This document shows, one piece after another, positions 62,225 through 64,000 of a stretch of DNA of 64,000 bases. A model generated the notes under the pieces. The model was given only the letters and a program-made list of their open reading frames with translations, searched no databases and was not told where the DNA came from. Within the stretch, counting starts at the first letter, position 1; every line of letters begins with the position of its first letter. Source of the stretch: Bog-793 sp963761425 (GTDB lineage: Bacteria > Actinomycetota > Acidimicrobiia > Acidimicrobiales > Bog-793); NCBI GenBank assembly GCA_963761425.1, contig CAVXGQ010000005.1, forward strand, positions 248,001-312,000, given 5' to 3'. A program made the translations under genes and the position numbers.

Positions 62225-63520
62225 TCACGACCACAGGCGGCGGGCCCGCTGGGAGAGGTCGGCGTGCTCGCTCGCCAGGTCCACGCCGACCAGTGATCCT
62301 TCGGTGACGACGCTCTCGCCGCCGACGAGCAGGTGGCGGACCCGACGATCCGGTCCGAGCACCAACCCGTCGATCGGGTCCGGGATGTCGCCGAGGTCTT
62401 CGGCGGGCCAGACCGCGACATCGGCGGTCGCCCCCACCTCGAGGCGCCCGAGATCGGCCCGCCCGAGGCAGGCCGCCCCCCCGGAGGTGGCGAGGGCGAG
62501 GGCCTCCGCCGGCGATAGGGCGTCGGCGCGCCCGGTCCGCAGACGGGCGAAGTAGACGGCCTGGCGCAGCTCCGGCAACAGGACGCCCATCTCGTTGGAG
62601 GCGGGCCCGTCGACGCCGAGGCCCACCGGCGCCCCGGCGTCGAGAAGGTCCCGTACCGGGCAGAGTCCGGCGGCGAGCCGGGCGTTGGAGCTCGGGCAGT
62701 GGGCGACGCCGGTTCGGGAGCGGCCGATCCGGGCGACCTCGCCGGGATCGAGGTGGATGGCGTGCGCGAACCAGACGTCGTCACCCAGCCAGTCGAGCTC
62801 TTCCATCAGTTCGAGCGGTCGCTTGGAAAAGCGCGCCAGGCAATGGACCGCCTCGTCTTCGGTCTCGGCGAGGTGGGTGTGCAGGCGCAGGCCGAGGTGG
62901 CGGGCGAGCACCGCCGATTCCCGCATCAGTTCGGTCGAGACTGAGAACGGGCTGCAGGGTGCCACCGCGATCATCACCCGCTCGCCGTCGTGGAGGCGGG
63001 CCGCCACGGCTTCGGTCGAGGCGAGGATGGCGTCGAGGGGCTCGACGAGGGAATCGGGGGGAAGCCCGCCGGCGCTCTCGCCGAGGTCCATCGAGCCGCG
63101 GCACAGTTGGAGGCGGACGCCCACCTGGCGCGCCGCGCCGGCGATGGCGTCGAAAACGCCGTCGTCGCCGTGCGGCACCACGTAGTGGTGGTCCGACACC
63201 GTCGTCGCGCCACCCATCGCCAGCTCGGCCAGCCCGACGCGGGCCGCGGCCGCGGTGTCCTCGACCGAGATCCGTTCCCAGACCGGATAGAGGGTCGTGA
63301 GCCAGGTGAACAGGTCACAGGCCGTCGCCCGGCCCCGCGTCATCCACTGATAGAGGTGGTGGTGGCAGTTGACGAACCCGGCGGTGACGATCGTTCCGTC
63401 GCAGGCGAGCACCCGGTCGCCGGGGCGGCGCTCCACCGTGCCGATGGCCGCGATCCGGCCCTCCTCGATGGCGACGTCCCCGGGCCACCTCGCGCCACGA
63501 AGAACCGTCCGCTCTCCCAC
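62225..63520 (-). CDS. 8-oxoguanine deaminase-like amidohydrolase
   Basis: 431 residues from GTG 63520. Motifs follow the 8-oxoguanine deaminase group: TAGFVNCHHHLYQWMTRGRA, TTVSDHHYVVPHG, RGSMDLGESAGGLPPDSLV, VAPCSPFSVSTELMRES, RLHTHLAETEDE, VWFAHAIHL and LGVDGPASNEMG. The enzyme would give urate from 8-oxoguanine; guanine deaminase and SsnA are the nearest alternatives. An in-frame ATG at 63634 would add 38 basic residues unlike the family. Divergent from the permease gene. Confidence 0.88.
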   Translation of the reverse strand: MGERTVLRGARWPGDVAIEEGRIAAIGTVERRPGDRVLACDGTIVTAGFVNCHHHLYQWMTRGRATACDLFTWLTTLYPVWERISVEDTAAAARVGLAELAMGGATTVSDHHYVVPHGDDGVFDAIAGAARQVGVRLQLCRGSMDLGESAGGLPPDSLVEPLDAILASTEAVAARLHDGERVMIAVAPCSPFSVSTELMRESAVLARHLGLRLHTHLAETEDEAVHCLARFSKRPLELMEELDWLGDDVWFAHAIHLDPGEVARIGRSRTGVAHCPSSNARLAAGLCPVRDLLDAGAPVGLGVDGPASNEMGVLLPELRQAVYFARLRTGRADALSPAEALALATSGGAACLGRADLGRLEVGATADVAVWPAEDLGDIPDPIDGLVLGPDRRVRHLLVGGESVVTEGSLVGVDLASEHADLSQRARRLWS

Positions 63521-63821
63521 CGCTCGTAGTATCGCCGTCCCCGACCCTCCCGACCAGCGCCGCGGCACGGAACGCCCCCGGCCGGCGTGGTGTCTGACGA
63601 CCGGGGTCGGAGGCTTCTCGTGAATTTGTGCCATGAGGCCGCGGAAACCCCCCCAAACGGGAAATCCGAGGGATCGGGTTAACCCGGACGGGCGGTTGTC
63701 AAACGGATACGCTTCCGGAGGCTTTTGAAGGTTTTCAGCAACATGTTCTGTCGTACGTCGAGATGGTGCGCACGACGAGGGCTGTCAGACCTTGCCGGGG
63801 CGCACGGAGGGAGGTCTGACG
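63521..63821. other. Divergent promoter region of deaminase and permease
   Basis: About 300 bases between GTG 63520 (minus) and ATG 63822 (plus). The middle is AT-richer than its flanks, with TTGTCA near 63697 but no -10 at the right distance. No purine-riboswitch core or stable aptamer-like hairpin set was recognised. Confidence 0.35.
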
Positions 63822-64000
63822 ATGGTCAATGGTGCGGATACCGGTCCCGGCTGGCCTAGCGGCGGTGCTGGGACCGATGTCGCAGAGGGATACACCGCTT
63901 TCAAGCTCGAACAGCGGGGCATCGAGCACGTCGCAGAAGCCGACCGGGCCTTGCGTCCGCGGGGACTGTTCTGGATGTGGACCGGAGCGATCTGGAACGT
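63822..64000 (+). CDS. NCS1-type cytosine/purine permease, 5' end only
   Basis: Starts at ATG 63822 after CGGAGGGAGG and runs off the window end. The 59 visible residues (GYTAFKLEQRGIEHVAEADR, then LFWMWTGAIWN) match the N-terminal cytoplasmic segment and first helix of NCS1 nucleobase permeases (codB/purine-cytosine group). It would import the substrates of the adjacent purine enzymes. Confidence 0.75.
   Translation, partial: MVNGADTGPGWPSGGAGTDVAEGYTAFKLEQRGIEHVAEADRALRPRGLFWMWTGAIWN

Noticed and set aside
60778..62307. 509-codon plus-strand frame opposite the dihydropyrimidinase-like gene
   Set aside because: Antisense shadow; the minus strand has all metal ligands.
1..64000. CRISPR array
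   Set aside because: No regularly spaced direct repeats were seen; the repeats found are IS ends, att-like sites and duplicated genes.

Overview
The window is high-GC DNA that looks actinobacterial. The reasons are GTG/TTG starts, a DinB/TIGR03086-type protein of mycothiol-using bacteria, a DUF4913-type gene, CU044_5270-type sigma-linked secreted proteins, and IS1634 and IS256 transposases. An acidimicrobial or related lineage is a guess; no rRNA or other species marker is present.

Positions 1-2233 hold a secreted GH6 cellulase with its own promoter and a strong hairpin terminator. Positions 2248-41077 are accessory DNA. A 5.3-kb Tn554-like element (2365-7700: two tyrosine recombinases, an ERCC4-fold nuclease and an ArdC-type metalloprotease) sits exactly inside the remnant of another ardC gene. 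Removing it rejoins the remnant in frame. From 7.9 to 17.2 kb come scattered single genes: methyltransferase, alpha/beta hydrolase, BNR-repeat protein, TIGR03086 protein, small membrane proteins and an ICMT-like enzyme. Two copies of an excisionase-like plus DUF4913 module (17.7-18.1 kb, decayed; 34.5-35.5 kb, intact) and two related att-like sequences (18.77 kb and a tRNA-Met 3' fragment at 41.03 kb) suggest two elements stacked in tandem. Between them lie an ECF sigma factor, several frameshifted or IS-split genes, an IS1634-type element, an IS256-type element with a 9-bp target duplication, and a defence-like cluster at 27.7-33.1 kb (two-TM protein plus SIR2-domain protein, PD-(D/E)XK protein, XRE regulator, HNH-like protein). 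A 5'-truncated helicase-nuclease gene, an IS1634 remnant and several unknown genes follow, including one with a HEPN-like motif.

From 41.1 kb to the end the DNA looks like ordinary chromosome devoted to one-carbon, molybdenum and purine metabolism. It contains formate-THF ligase, a PadR regulator, molybdate/tungstate uptake (binding protein plus a fused permease-ATPase) and molybdopterin synthesis (moeA, moaA, moaD with a CTG start, a mog/moaB gene, moaC). A MocA-like nucleotidyltransferase and a purine-catabolic set follow: adenine deaminase, two xanthine-dehydrogenase-family proteins, a FAD subunit, a dihydropyrimidinase-like enzyme, an 8-oxoguanine-deaminase-like enzyme and the start of an NCS1 permease. 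The set resembles the E. coli mocA/ssnA/ygfM/xdhD/hyuA purine cluster. The logic is uptake of Mo, building and maturing of the cofactor, then its use in hydroxylases acting on purines. moaE is not in the window.
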